Origin: Dermabacteraceae bacterium TAE3-ERU5 | GTDB taxonomy: Bacteria > Actinomycetota > Actinomycetes > Actinomycetales > Dermabacteraceae | Assembly (NCBI GenBank): GCA_019218375.1 | Contig: JAHUUK010000003.1 | Span: 186,001-250,000, forward strand | Direction: 5' to 3' | DNA length: 64,000 nucleotides | Shown here: positions 43,655-51,582 of the stretch, one piece after another | Layout of the letters: each line of letters starts with the position of its first letter | How positions within the stretch are numbered: the first letter of the stretch is position 1 | Position numbers and translations under genes: made by a program | Notes under the pieces: generated by a model | Database searches by the model: none | What the model saw: the letters and a program-made list of their open reading frames with translations, nothing else | What the model was told of the DNA's origin: nothing

Positions 43655-44639
43655 ATTCATTGCAACCCGATTCGTGACCTACGTCATTCTCGCGTTCGTC
43701 GCAACCAGCATCGCCTATGTTCTCGCGGCGACATTCCTGCACCCCGAAGAGGTGCTTTACCCGCCGGCAGCCACCAAGCCGGTTCCCGCCGCGACCGCGC
43801 AGGCATATCTAAACGTGCGTAACGTCAACCCCGATACGCCCGTTATGGAACGCTACGCCACCTGGGTGGGTGGCCTGGTGCGCGGCGATCTCGGTATGAC
43901 TACCGGTACTAACAAGGAACTGCGCCCCGTCCTAGACGTGATGGCTGAGCGCATCCCGATCTCGCTGCGCCTCGTGGTGATCGGTACCGTAATCGGCGTT
44001 ATCCTCGGCGTCACCGTGGGTGCGGTCACCGCCGTTAAGCGCAATGGCGTGGGCGACCGCGTAGCCACCCTGTTCTCATTCATCGTGCTGTCGCTCCCCA
44101 CCGTCGTGGTGATCCTGATCGTGCAGCAGATAAACCAGTTCATCATGGACTACACCGGTTACGGCCTGCCCGCCATTAACCCGGTGAACCCGCTGCTCGA
44201 AAATCAGCCTTGGGAATACTTCATTTACCAGGTGCAGGCGCTGGTCATGCCGACCATCGTGCTCGCCATCTTCGGCCTGGCCTCCTACTCGCGCTACATG
44301 AAGGTGACGACCCTGGACGTACTGGGCTCGGACTACCTGCGTACCGCTCGCGCCAAGGGACTCACGCGCTCCCAGGCCATGCGTAAGCACGGTCTGCGCA
44401 TGGCGCTGATCCCGATGGGCCAGTACTTCGCCTTCGCGGTGGGCGCTGCATTCAGCGGCTCGCTGTTCGTTGAGCGCATGTTCAACTGGCAGGGCATCGG
44501 CGCCTACGCCGTGCAGTCGATTTCGATTGCCGACGTTAACGGCACCGCCGCGATCGTGCTTTACTCCGCGGTCCTGACCCTGCTTTCCGCGACGTTCGCA
44601 GACTTCCTGCAAGGCCTGCTCGACCCGAGGATTCGGTAA
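43647..44639 (+). CDS. Oligopeptide ABC transporter permease (OppB/DppB-type)
   Basis: 330 residues, six helices. The first helix MARFIATRFVTYVILAFVATSIAYVLA is typical. LGVTVGAVTAVKRNGVGDR is the N-terminal loop and the C-terminal block DVLGSDYLRTARAKGLTRSQAMRKHGLRMALIPM is the EAA loop that docks with the ATPase. GSLFVERMFNWQGIGAYAV is diagnostic for OppB/DppB. GTG start with CGGAGG five bases upstream. It overlaps a small leader frame. First structural gene of the operon. Confidence 0.94.
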   Translation: MARFIATRFVTYVILAFVATSIAYVLAATFLHPEEVLYPPAATKPVPAATAQAYLNVRNVNPDTPVMERYATWVGGLVRGDLGMTTGTNKELRPVLDVMAERIPISLRLVVIGTVIGVILGVTVGAVTAVKRNGVGDRVATLFSFIVLSLPTVVVILIVQQINQFIMDYTGYGLPAINPVNPLLENQPWEYFIYQVQALVMPTIVLAIFGLASYSRYMKVTTLDVLGSDYLRTARAKGLTRSQAMRKHGLRMALIPMGQYFAFAVGAAFSGSLFVERMFNWQGIGAYAVQSISIADVNGTAAIVLYSAVLTLLSATFADFLQGLLDPRIR

Positions 44640-44641
44640 AA

Positions 44642-45604
44642 ATGACGAACCCGACTACCCCCACCGTGGCAGAGGTGGAGGAACTGGATCAGCTTGCCCC
44701 GGACGCACCGGAGGCGGCTCCGGCAGCCCCAGGCTCCAAGCCCATGTCGCGCGGCCAGCTGCTGCGCCGCCGCTTCCTGCGCAACCCGAGTGCCTGGATC
44801 GGCATGAGCGTGCTCAGCGTGCTGATTGCCGCCGCCGTTTTCGGCCCCATGTTCTACCCCTGGACGCCCTTCGAGCGCGACCTCGCGAACTCCTTCACGC
44901 CGCCGAGCGCGGAGCACTGGTTCGGGGTGAACTCCAACGGCCTGGATATCTTCTCGCGCACCGTCGCCGGTCTGCGTGTCTCGCTCATCATCGGTGCGGG
45001 TACCGCGCTGCTGACCTCCTTCATCGCGGTGCTCGTCGGCACCATCGCCGGCTTCGTGAGCCACCGCGGCAAGGTCGGGGCGATGGTCGATACCTTCATC
45101 GTTAACCTGATTAACCTGTTCCTGGTTGTGCCGGGCCTGCTGCTGCTGATGCTGTTCAGCCCGGCGCTGCAGAGCGCCAGCTGGCTGTGGTTGATCCCGC
45201 TGCTCGCCATGTTCGGCTGGATGCTCACCGCCCGTGTGCTGCGCTCCCTGACCCAGCAGCTCGTGCGCACCGATTACGTGGAAGCGGCCAAGTTCATGGG
45301 CGTGAACCCGGTGGTAAATGTGCTGCGCCACATCATCCCGAACGTGGCCAGCTGGATCATCATCGACACCACGCTGGGCGTGGGCGGCGCGATCCTCGGC
45401 GAAACCGGCCTTTCCTTCATCGGCTTCGGTATTCAGTACCCGATGGTTTCCCTCGGCACCGTGCTGCAGGACTACAACATGGCCGCCCCCTACACCTGGG
45501 TACCTGCCGCAGCGGTACTGGCTGCCCTGGTCATTTCGATCAACCTGATGGGCGAGGCTCTGCGTGACGCGCTCGATCCCACCAGCGGCTCATCCCGGAT
45601 CTGA
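44642..45604 (+). CDS. Oligopeptide ABC transporter permease (OppC/DppC-type)
   Basis: 320 residues. An ~45-residue acidic/Pro-rich N-tail precedes RRRFLRNPSAWIGMSVLSVLIAAAVFGPMF and HWFGVNSNGLDIFSRTVAGLRVSL, classic OppC features, then the EAA loop TDYVEAAKFMGVNPVVNVLRHIIPNV and GGAILGETGLSFIGFGIQYP. It forms the channel with OppB. Starts two bases after the OppB stop. Confidence 0.94.
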   Translation: MTNPTTPTVAEVEELDQLAPDAPEAAPAAPGSKPMSRGQLLRRRFLRNPSAWIGMSVLSVLIAAAVFGPMFYPWTPFERDLANSFTPPSAEHWFGVNSNGLDIFSRTVAGLRVSLIIGAGTALLTSFIAVLVGTIAGFVSHRGKVGAMVDTFIVNLINLFLVVPGLLLLMLFSPALQSASWLWLIPLLAMFGWMLTARVLRSLTQQLVRTDYVEAAKFMGVNPVVNVLRHIIPNVASWIIIDTTLGVGGAILGETGLSFIGFGIQYPMVSLGTVLQDYNMAAPYTWVPAAAVLAALVISINLMGEALRDALDPTSGSSRI

Positions 45605-45615
45605 GGTATTTGAGC

Positions 45616-47697
45616 ATGAATAACGAACCCATACTGTCCGTAGAGAACCTGACGGTCGACTTCTTCTCCGAAGCTGGCACGGTTCACGCGGTACGCGGTC
45701 TTTCCTACGATGTGAAGCCGGGCGAAGCCCTGGCCATCGTGGGTGAATCCGGATCCGGTAAGTCGGTTAGCTCCCTCGCGATTATGGGCCTGCTGCCCGG
45801 AAGCGCCAAGGTAAACGGCTCCATCACCTTCGACGGCCAGGACATGCTGAGCATGAACGACCAGCAGCTTTCCAAGCTGCGCGGCTCGGCCTTCTCGATG
45901 GTGTTCCAGGACCCGCTGTCGGCGCTGACCCCCGTCTACACGGTGGGCGATCAGATCGCGGAAGTGATCATGATTCACCGCAAGGTGAGCAAGGCCGAAG
46001 CGCGTAAGCGCGCCGTCGAACTACTTGACGCGGTGGGTATTCCGAACCCGTCGCGCCGCGCCAACGCCTACCCGCACGAATACTCGGGCGGTATGCGCCA
46101 GCGCGCCATGATCGCGATGGCGATCGCGAACGAACCGCGCCTGATCATCGCCGACGAACCCACCACCGCGCTGGACGTAACCATCCAGGCGCAGGTGATG
46201 GAGCTGATGAAGACCGCGCAGGAAATGACCGGCGCGGCCACCATTCTGATTACCCACGACCTCGGCGTCGTGGCGGGCTTTGCCGACCGCGTGCTGGTGA
46301 TGTACGCGGGCAAGGCGGTCGAATACGGCCCCATCAAGGAGGTCTTCGACAGCCCCCGCATGCCCTACACCGTAGGCCTGATGGCGTCGGTGCCCCGCGT
46401 GGACGCGAACTCCTCCAAGGAACCGCTGATCCCGATTAAGGGCAACCCGCCCTCGCTGGTAAACGTGCCCGCGGGCTGCCCGTTCGCTGCGCGCTGCCCG
46501 ATCGCGGAAGACAAGTGCGGCGGCGACGAACCGCAGCTGATTCCCGTCACGAGGGGGGATCGCCTGGACGAAAGCCACCTGGCTGCCTGCCACCGCAGCA
46601 GCTACCTGGCGGAGAACCGGGACATCTTCCCGCGCCCGAAGATCGCGGAGCCTTCCATCCGCACCCCGCGCGAAGAGCGCGAGCCGGTGCTGGAGATCTC
46701 CGGCCTGCAGCGCGTCTTCCCCGTTACCAAGGGTGCGCTGGTCAAGCGCCGCCTGGGCGAGGTCAAGGCGGTAGACGAGATCGACCTCGACATTCGCGAA
46801 GGCGAAGCCCTCGCGCTGGTGGGTGAATCCGGTTGCGGTAAGTCCACCACGCTGATGGAGATCATGCAGCTGCGTTCGCCGCAGAAGGGCACCATCCGCA
46901 TCACGGGTAAGGACACCTCCACCCTCACGCGCAAGGAAAAGTCGCGTATGCGCGCCGACGTTTCCATCGTGTTCCAGGACCCGATGTCCTCTCTCGACCC
47001 GCGTATCCCGATTGGCGATATTCTGCGCGAGCCGATGAAGGTGCAGGGCTACAGCGAGGAAAAGATGCGCGAGCGCGTCGCCTGGCTGATGGAAACGGTT
47101 GGCCTGATCCCGGAACAGGCTTCGCGTTACCCGACCGAGTTCTCGGGCGGCCAGCGTCAGCGCGTGGGTATCGCGCGTGCCCTGGCCTGCGATCCGAAAC
47201 TAATCGTGCTGGACGAACCGGTTTCTGCACTGGATGTATCAATTCAGGCGGGCGTTATAAATCTGTTAGATGATTTGAAGAATCGTCTCGGAATTAGTTA
47301 TCTATTTGTGTCCCACGATCTCTCGGTTGTCAGCCATATTTCCGATCGTATTGCGGTAATGTACCTAGGAAAGATCGTGGAAATCGGGGATACAAACTCC
47401 GTATTCAACGATCCGCAGCATCCTTACACCAAGGCTCTGCTCTCCGCGGTTCCGGTGCCTGATCCGGCACGGGAACGCACGCGCAAGCGGCTTGTTCTGA
47501 CGGGCGATCTGCCCTCTCCGGACAAGATCCCCACGGGATGCCGTTTCGCGGGCCGCTGCCCCGTCTACCGGGACATTCTCGGCCCGACGGAACAGCGCCG
47601 CTGCTCGGGAGAGCTGCCGGCTTTGGCGGGTATGGGTGCAGACCACGCGGCAGCGTGCCACTTTGTGGATCGCGCCGCGAGTCTTGAAGTGTCGTGA
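45616..47697 (+). CDS. Oligopeptide ABC transporter fused ATPase (OppD-OppF in one chain)
   Basis: 693 residues from ATG 45616 (a TTG at 45610 is less likely; GAGG lies nine bases before ATG). Domain 1 (OppD-like): Walker A GESGSGKS, signature YSGGMRQRAMIA, Walker B LIIADEPTTALDV, and a Cys-rich C-terminal piece (GCPFAARCPIAEDKCGG). Domain 2 (OppF-like): GESGCGKST, SGGQRQRVGIA, LIVLDEPVSALDV, and CRFAGRCPVYRD ... RRCSGELP. The paired Cys motifs are typical of OppD/OppF and may bind an Fe-S cluster. An AT-rich stretch with unusual codons spans 47221-47420. Confidence 0.94.
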   Translation: MNNEPILSVENLTVDFFSEAGTVHAVRGLSYDVKPGEALAIVGESGSGKSVSSLAIMGLLPGSAKVNGSITFDGQDMLSMNDQQLSKLRGSAFSMVFQDPLSALTPVYTVGDQIAEVIMIHRKVSKAEARKRAVELLDAVGIPNPSRRANAYPHEYSGGMRQRAMIAMAIANEPRLIIADEPTTALDVTIQAQVMELMKTAQEMTGAATILITHDLGVVAGFADRVLVMYAGKAVEYGPIKEVFDSPRMPYTVGLMASVPRVDANSSKEPLIPIKGNPPSLVNVPAGCPFAARCPIAEDKCGGDEPQLIPVTRGDRLDESHLAACHRSSYLAENRDIFPRPKIAEPSIRTPREEREPVLEISGLQRVFPVTKGALVKRRLGEVKAVDEIDLDIREGEALALVGESGCGKSTTLMEIMQLRSPQKGTIRITGKDTSTLTRKEKSRMRADVSIVFQDPMSSLDPRIPIGDILREPMKVQGYSEEKMRERVAWLMETVGLIPEQASRYPTEFSGGQRQRVGIARALACDPKLIVLDEPVSALDVSIQAGVINLLDDLKNRLGISYLFVSHDLSVVSHISDRIAVMYLGKIVEIGDTNSVFNDPQHPYTKALLSAVPVPDPARERTRKRLVLTGDLPSPDKIPTGCRFAGRCPVYRDILGPTEQRRCSGELPALAGMGADHAAACHFVDRAASLEVS
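47221..47420 (+). other. AT-rich patch inside the fused Opp ATPase gene
   Basis: I count 87 G+C in these 200 bases (43.5%), against clearly higher G+C on both sides. Codons rare elsewhere in the window cluster here (ATA, TTA, CTA, AGT, many NNT). The protein remains a normal OppF sequence (DVSIQAGVINLLDDLKNRLGISYLFVSHD). Confidence 0.85.
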
Positions 47698-47742
47698 ACT
47701 TAAAAGAAGCGCGGCAGTAAATCGGATTCTTAGGAGCAATAA

Positions 47743-49461
47743 ATGCAGCTCACTCGACGCACCGTCATCGGTGCTACCGCCGCCTCCGTGGTTGGCCTGG
47801 CAGCCGCTGGCTGCACGAAGAAGGGCGGCTCCGCCAGCGGCGCCGACTCCGGCACCAAGGCCGAGGCCATCAAGGCAGATTCGAACGACATCAACCCGCT
47901 TAAGCGCGATGAGCTTGGCGACGGCGGCACCATTCGCCTCACCATGAACTCGTTCATCTCGAACTGGAACGGCTTCCACACCGACGGCAACACCCGCAAC
48001 ACGAGCGACGTTATGGCCGCGGTTTACCCGTCGCTGGTGCGCAGCAACGCGAAGGCTGAGCTTGAGCCGAACCCGAACTACCTCAAGCGCATGGAGGTCG
48101 TCTCCAAGGAGCCGTTCACCGTTGAGGTTGAGCTGAACGAAGGCATGAAGTGGTCCGACGGCACCCCGATCGACTACAAGTCGATTGAGAACGTCATCCG
48201 CGTCATGTCGGGCAAGGACGATAAGTACCAGGTCGTCTCCACCGAAGGTTACGACAAGGTCACCAAGATCGAGCAGGGTGCGAACGACCGCACCGCTCGC
48301 ATGACCTTCTCCGCCATCTACCCCGACTGGCCGGGCATCCTCGGCGTTATGCCCGATTCGCTCGCGGCAACCCCCGAAGCATTCAACACCGGCTGGGTCG
48401 ATGGCCCGAAGGTGACCGCTGGCCCGTTCAAGATCGGCGCTATCGACACCGCGAACAAGACCGTCACCCTTGAGCGTGACGAGAACTGGTTCGGCGAGAA
48501 GCCGGCTCTGAAGCAGATCCTCTGGACCACCATTGAGGATCCGTCGGCAGCCGTTACCTCCTTCAAGAACGGCCAGCTCGATTCCATCGAGACCACCGTT
48601 CCGGCCATGTACACCGTGGTTAAGGACATGATCGGCCACGGCGCCGTGCTGCGTAAGGCCGCAGGCCCGAACTGGACTCACCTCACCCTGAACGGTGCCG
48701 AGGGTCGTCCGCTCGCGGACCAGGCCGTGCGTCAGGCATTCTTCCGCGCCGTTGACCGCAAGGAAGTATTCCTCTCGGTTAACGCCGTTATGCCTTACCC
48801 GAAGGACATGGTGCAGCTCAACAACCGTCTGCTCATGACCAACCAGGAAGGTTACGAGAACACCTCCAAGGGCCGTGGCGACTACGACATCGAAGCTGCC
48901 AAGAAGATCCTGACCGACGCTGGCTACACCTTCGACGGTGAAGGCCGCGCGGTTAAGGACGGCAAGCCGGTCGAGATCACCTACGTCTACAACGATGGTT
49001 CCAAGACCAACGAGGCCGTGGTTCCGGTTGTGCAGGAGTCGCTGAAGAAGGCCGGCATCACCATGAAGGTGCAGAAGGTGCCGCCGACAGACCTCTTCTC
49101 CAAGTACGTCATCCCCGGCAACTACGACGTGACCCTGTTCGGCTGGGTAGGCACCCCCTACCTGTCCTCGGGCGACGCGATCTGGAAGACCACCGGTGGC
49201 CAGAACTTCAGCCACGTTGGTTCCCCGGAGGCGGACAAGCTCATCAACGAGGCTGCGAGCGAGGTCGATATGGCCAAGCGTCTCAAGCTGATGAACGAGA
49301 CCGACTCGATCCTGTGGGACGTCGCGGGCACCCTGCCGCTGTGGCAGGCCTACACCTTCCAGGTGCAGGACCCCGATCTCGCCAACTACGGTGCGTTCGG
49401 CTTCGAGAGCGTCGACTGGACCATGGTCGGCTACAAGAAGGGCTCGCCGAAGGCCAAGTGA
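47743..49461 (+). CDS. Oligopeptide-binding lipoprotein 1 (SBP_bac_5)
   Basis: 572 residues. The N-terminus LTRRTVIGATAASVVGLAAAGC combines a twin-arginine motif with a lipobox, so it is likely Tat-exported and lipidated at Cys24. Family-5 binding-protein features: EGMKWSDGTPIDYKSIENV, AGPFKIGAIDTANKTVTLERDENWFG, ADQAVRQAFFRAVDRKEV and AKKILTDAGYTFDGEG. AGGAG is seven bases before ATG. It lies 45 bases after the ATPase gene and so is probably the last gene of the core operon. Strongly similar to the next two genes. Confidence 0.93.
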   Translation: MQLTRRTVIGATAASVVGLAAAGCTKKGGSASGADSGTKAEAIKADSNDINPLKRDELGDGGTIRLTMNSFISNWNGFHTDGNTRNTSDVMAAVYPSLVRSNAKAELEPNPNYLKRMEVVSKEPFTVEVELNEGMKWSDGTPIDYKSIENVIRVMSGKDDKYQVVSTEGYDKVTKIEQGANDRTARMTFSAIYPDWPGILGVMPDSLAATPEAFNTGWVDGPKVTAGPFKIGAIDTANKTVTLERDENWFGEKPALKQILWTTIEDPSAAVTSFKNGQLDSIETTVPAMYTVVKDMIGHGAVLRKAAGPNWTHLTLNGAEGRPLADQAVRQAFFRAVDRKEVFLSVNAVMPYPKDMVQLNNRLLMTNQEGYENTSKGRGDYDIEAAKKILTDAGYTFDGEGRAVKDGKPVEITYVYNDGSKTNEAVVPVVQESLKKAGITMKVQKVPPTDLFSKYVIPGNYDVTLFGWVGTPYLSSGDAIWKTTGGQNFSHVGSPEADKLINEAASEVDMAKRLKLMNETDSILWDVAGTLPLWQAYTFQVQDPDLANYGAFGFESVDWTMVGYKKGSPKAK

Positions 49462-49483
49462 CCTGCTCTTTTGTGAGATAAGC

Positions 49484-49527
49484 AACTGCGCCCCAGATGA
49501 TTCGTTCATCTGGGGCGCAGTTTTGTT
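49484..49527 (+). terminator. Rho-independent terminator after binding protein 1
   Basis: CTGCGCCCCAGATGA / TCATCTGGGGCGCAG (49486-49500 and 49506-49520), 15 perfect pairs extended by AA/TT, loop TTCGT, then TTTTGTT. Confidence 0.93.
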
Positions 49528-49642
49528 CATATATCTTCCAAATCTCCATAAGTCTCTCACGTGCAGGTTTAGGCTCATGCCTGGGTTGCGCTAAGCAACT
49601 CAGGGTCGGCAAACGCCGACACGCAGACTCACAGGAGACAAC

Positions 49643-51364
49643 ATGCAACTCACACGACGCACCCTGATCGGGGCTACCGCCGCAACCGCGGTCGGCCTGG
49701 CAGTAGCTGGTTGCACCAAGGCCGGTTCCGGCGGTGCTAATGCAGGTGCGGCCGGAGAAGGTAAGGCCATCGCCGCCAACGTGAACGACATCAACCCGCT
49801 GCCGCGCGAGGAGCTCGCGGACGGCGGCACCCTGCGCCTGGTGGTGAACTCGTTCGTTCCGAACTGGAACGTTTTCCACCAGGACGGCAACGAAACCAAC
49901 ACGAACAGCATTGTCGCCGCGCTCTACCCCTCGCTGGTGCAGAGCAACGCGAAGGGCGAACTCAGCCCGAACCCGAGCTACCTCAAGCGCATGGAGATAG
50001 TTTCCGAAAGCCCGTTCACGGTTGAGGCGGAGCTGAACGAGGGCATGAAGTGGTCCGACGGCACCCCGATTGACTACAAGTCGATCGAGAATGTGTTCCG
50101 CATTTCCTCGGGCAAGGAGGAGGGCTACCAGATCCTCACCTCCGAGGGATACGACAAGGTGACGAAGATTGAACCGGGCGCGAACGAGCGCACCGCCCGC
50201 ATCACCTTCTCCGAGGTTTACCCGGACTGGACCGGCCTGCTCGGTGTCATGCCCGACGCTCTCGCGGCCAGCCCCGAGGAGTTCAATAGCGGCTGGCTTG
50301 ACGGCCCGAAGGTTACCGCAGGTCCGTTCAAGGTCGGCGCGATTGATAAGGCGAACAAGACCGTCACCCTCGAGCGTGACGAGAACTGGTTCGGCGAAAA
50401 GCCCGCGCTGCAGCGCGTGCTCTGGACCTCGATTGAGGATTCCTCCGCAGCCGTCACCGCCTTCAAGGCCGGTCAGCTAGATTCGCTTGAAGCCAGCGTG
50501 CCCGCTCAGTACACCGTGCTCAAGGGCGATATCGGCAACACCGCTGCGCTGCGCAAGGCGGCGGGGCCGAACTGGACCCACCTCACCCTAAACGGCGAAA
50601 AGGAACGTCCCTTCGGCGATAAGGTGCTGCGCCAGGCGTTCTTCCGCGCCGTACCACGCGAAGAGGTGTTCCTGACGGTAAACGCCGTCATGCCCTACCC
50701 GAAGGACGTCAAGCAGCTGAATAACCGTCTGCTTATGACCAACCAGGAAGGTTACAAGGACAACTCCGAGGGCCGCGGTGAATACGACATTGAGGCCGCG
50801 AAGAAGATTCTGGCCGACGGTGGCTACACCTTCGATGCGCAGGGCCGGGCGGTTAAGGACGGCAAGCCGGTAGAGGTCACCTACGTCTACAACGACGGTT
50901 CTAAGGCTAACGAGGCGATCCTGCCGGTCGTGCAGGATTCACTGAAGAAGGCGGGAATTACGCTCAAGGTGCAGAAGGTGCCGCCGAGCGATCTGTTCTC
51001 GAAGTACATCATCCCCGGCAATTATGACGTCTCCATGTTCCGCTGGACGGGCACCCCGTACCTGTCTTCCGGCAACGCGATCTGGCGCTCTAACGGGGGG
51101 CTTAACCTGAGCCGTATCGGTACCCCCGAGATCGACAAACTGATCGATCAGTCCTCGGTAGAGGTCGATCGCGAAAAGCGTCTGGAACTGCTGAACCAGA
51201 CCGACGCGCAGCTGTGGGACCTGGCCACCGTGCTGCCGCTGTGGCAGACCTACACCTTCCAGGTGCAGCACCCTGACCTGGCTAACTACGGGGCGTTCGG
51301 TTTCGAAACCGTCGACTGGACGAAGGTCGGTTACAAGAAGGGTTCACCGAAGGCGGCAGCCTGA
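49643..51364 (+). CDS. Oligopeptide-binding lipoprotein 2 (SBP_bac_5)
   Basis: 573 residues, closely related to protein 1 along its whole length (shared EGMKWSDGTPIDYKSIENV, GPNWTHLTLNG, NRLLMTNQEGY, VPPSDLFSKYIIPGNYDV). Tat-lipoprotein N-terminus LTRRTLIGATAATAVGLAVAGC. It sits behind its own 115-base leader after a strong terminator, so it either uses read-through or its own promoter. The mature sequences diverge mainly near the N-terminus and in charged surface loops, which suggests different peptide preferences. Confidence 0.93.
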   Translation: MQLTRRTLIGATAATAVGLAVAGCTKAGSGGANAGAAGEGKAIAANVNDINPLPREELADGGTLRLVVNSFVPNWNVFHQDGNETNTNSIVAALYPSLVQSNAKGELSPNPSYLKRMEIVSESPFTVEAELNEGMKWSDGTPIDYKSIENVFRISSGKEEGYQILTSEGYDKVTKIEPGANERTARITFSEVYPDWTGLLGVMPDALAASPEEFNSGWLDGPKVTAGPFKVGAIDKANKTVTLERDENWFGEKPALQRVLWTSIEDSSAAVTAFKAGQLDSLEASVPAQYTVLKGDIGNTAALRKAAGPNWTHLTLNGEKERPFGDKVLRQAFFRAVPREEVFLTVNAVMPYPKDVKQLNNRLLMTNQEGYKDNSEGRGEYDIEAAKKILADGGYTFDAQGRAVKDGKPVEVTYVYNDGSKANEAILPVVQDSLKKAGITLKVQKVPPSDLFSKYIIPGNYDVSMFRWTGTPYLSSGNAIWRSNGGLNLSRIGTPEIDKLIDQSSVEVDREKRLELLNQTDAQLWDLATVLPLWQTYTFQVQHPDLANYGAFGFETVDWTKVGYKKGSPKAAA

Positions 51365-51373
51365 CAATAGCCC

Positions 51374-51410
51374 AAGGCCCCGCGCCGGGAAACGGTGCGG
51401 GGCCTTTCTT
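51374..51410 (+). terminator. Rho-independent terminator after binding protein 2
   Basis: AAGGCCCCGCGCC / GGTGCGGGGCCTT (51374-51386 and 51394-51406) with one G-T pair and a 7-base loop, then TCTT. Confidence 0.9.
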
Positions 51411-51471
51411 CGCGTAAATATATAAAAAAGAGATGATTCCGTAATCGTCCCGTTATAGGTTTCCAAATCGT

Positions 51472-51500
51472 TATAATTTTTATTCGGTAATATTGCCGAA
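51472..51500 (+). promoter_or_regulatory. Candidate promoter -10 and palindromic operator of binding protein 3
   Basis: In an unusually AT-rich 170-base gap, a consensus -10 TATAAT (51472-51477) is followed by the near-perfect 18-base palindrome TTCGGTAATATTGCCGAA (51483-51500), which would span the start site. A small hairpin GCAAGCC / GGCTTGC (51539-51545, 51551-51557) lies in the leader. No good -35 was found at 16-18 bases. Confidence 0.55.
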
Positions 51501-51582
51501 AACCGCACTTTCTTCGTTTTGGGGCGGCTAATGTTTCTGCAAGCCATTTCGGCTTGCGAAAAGAAACTACTTGGGAGGAAGC

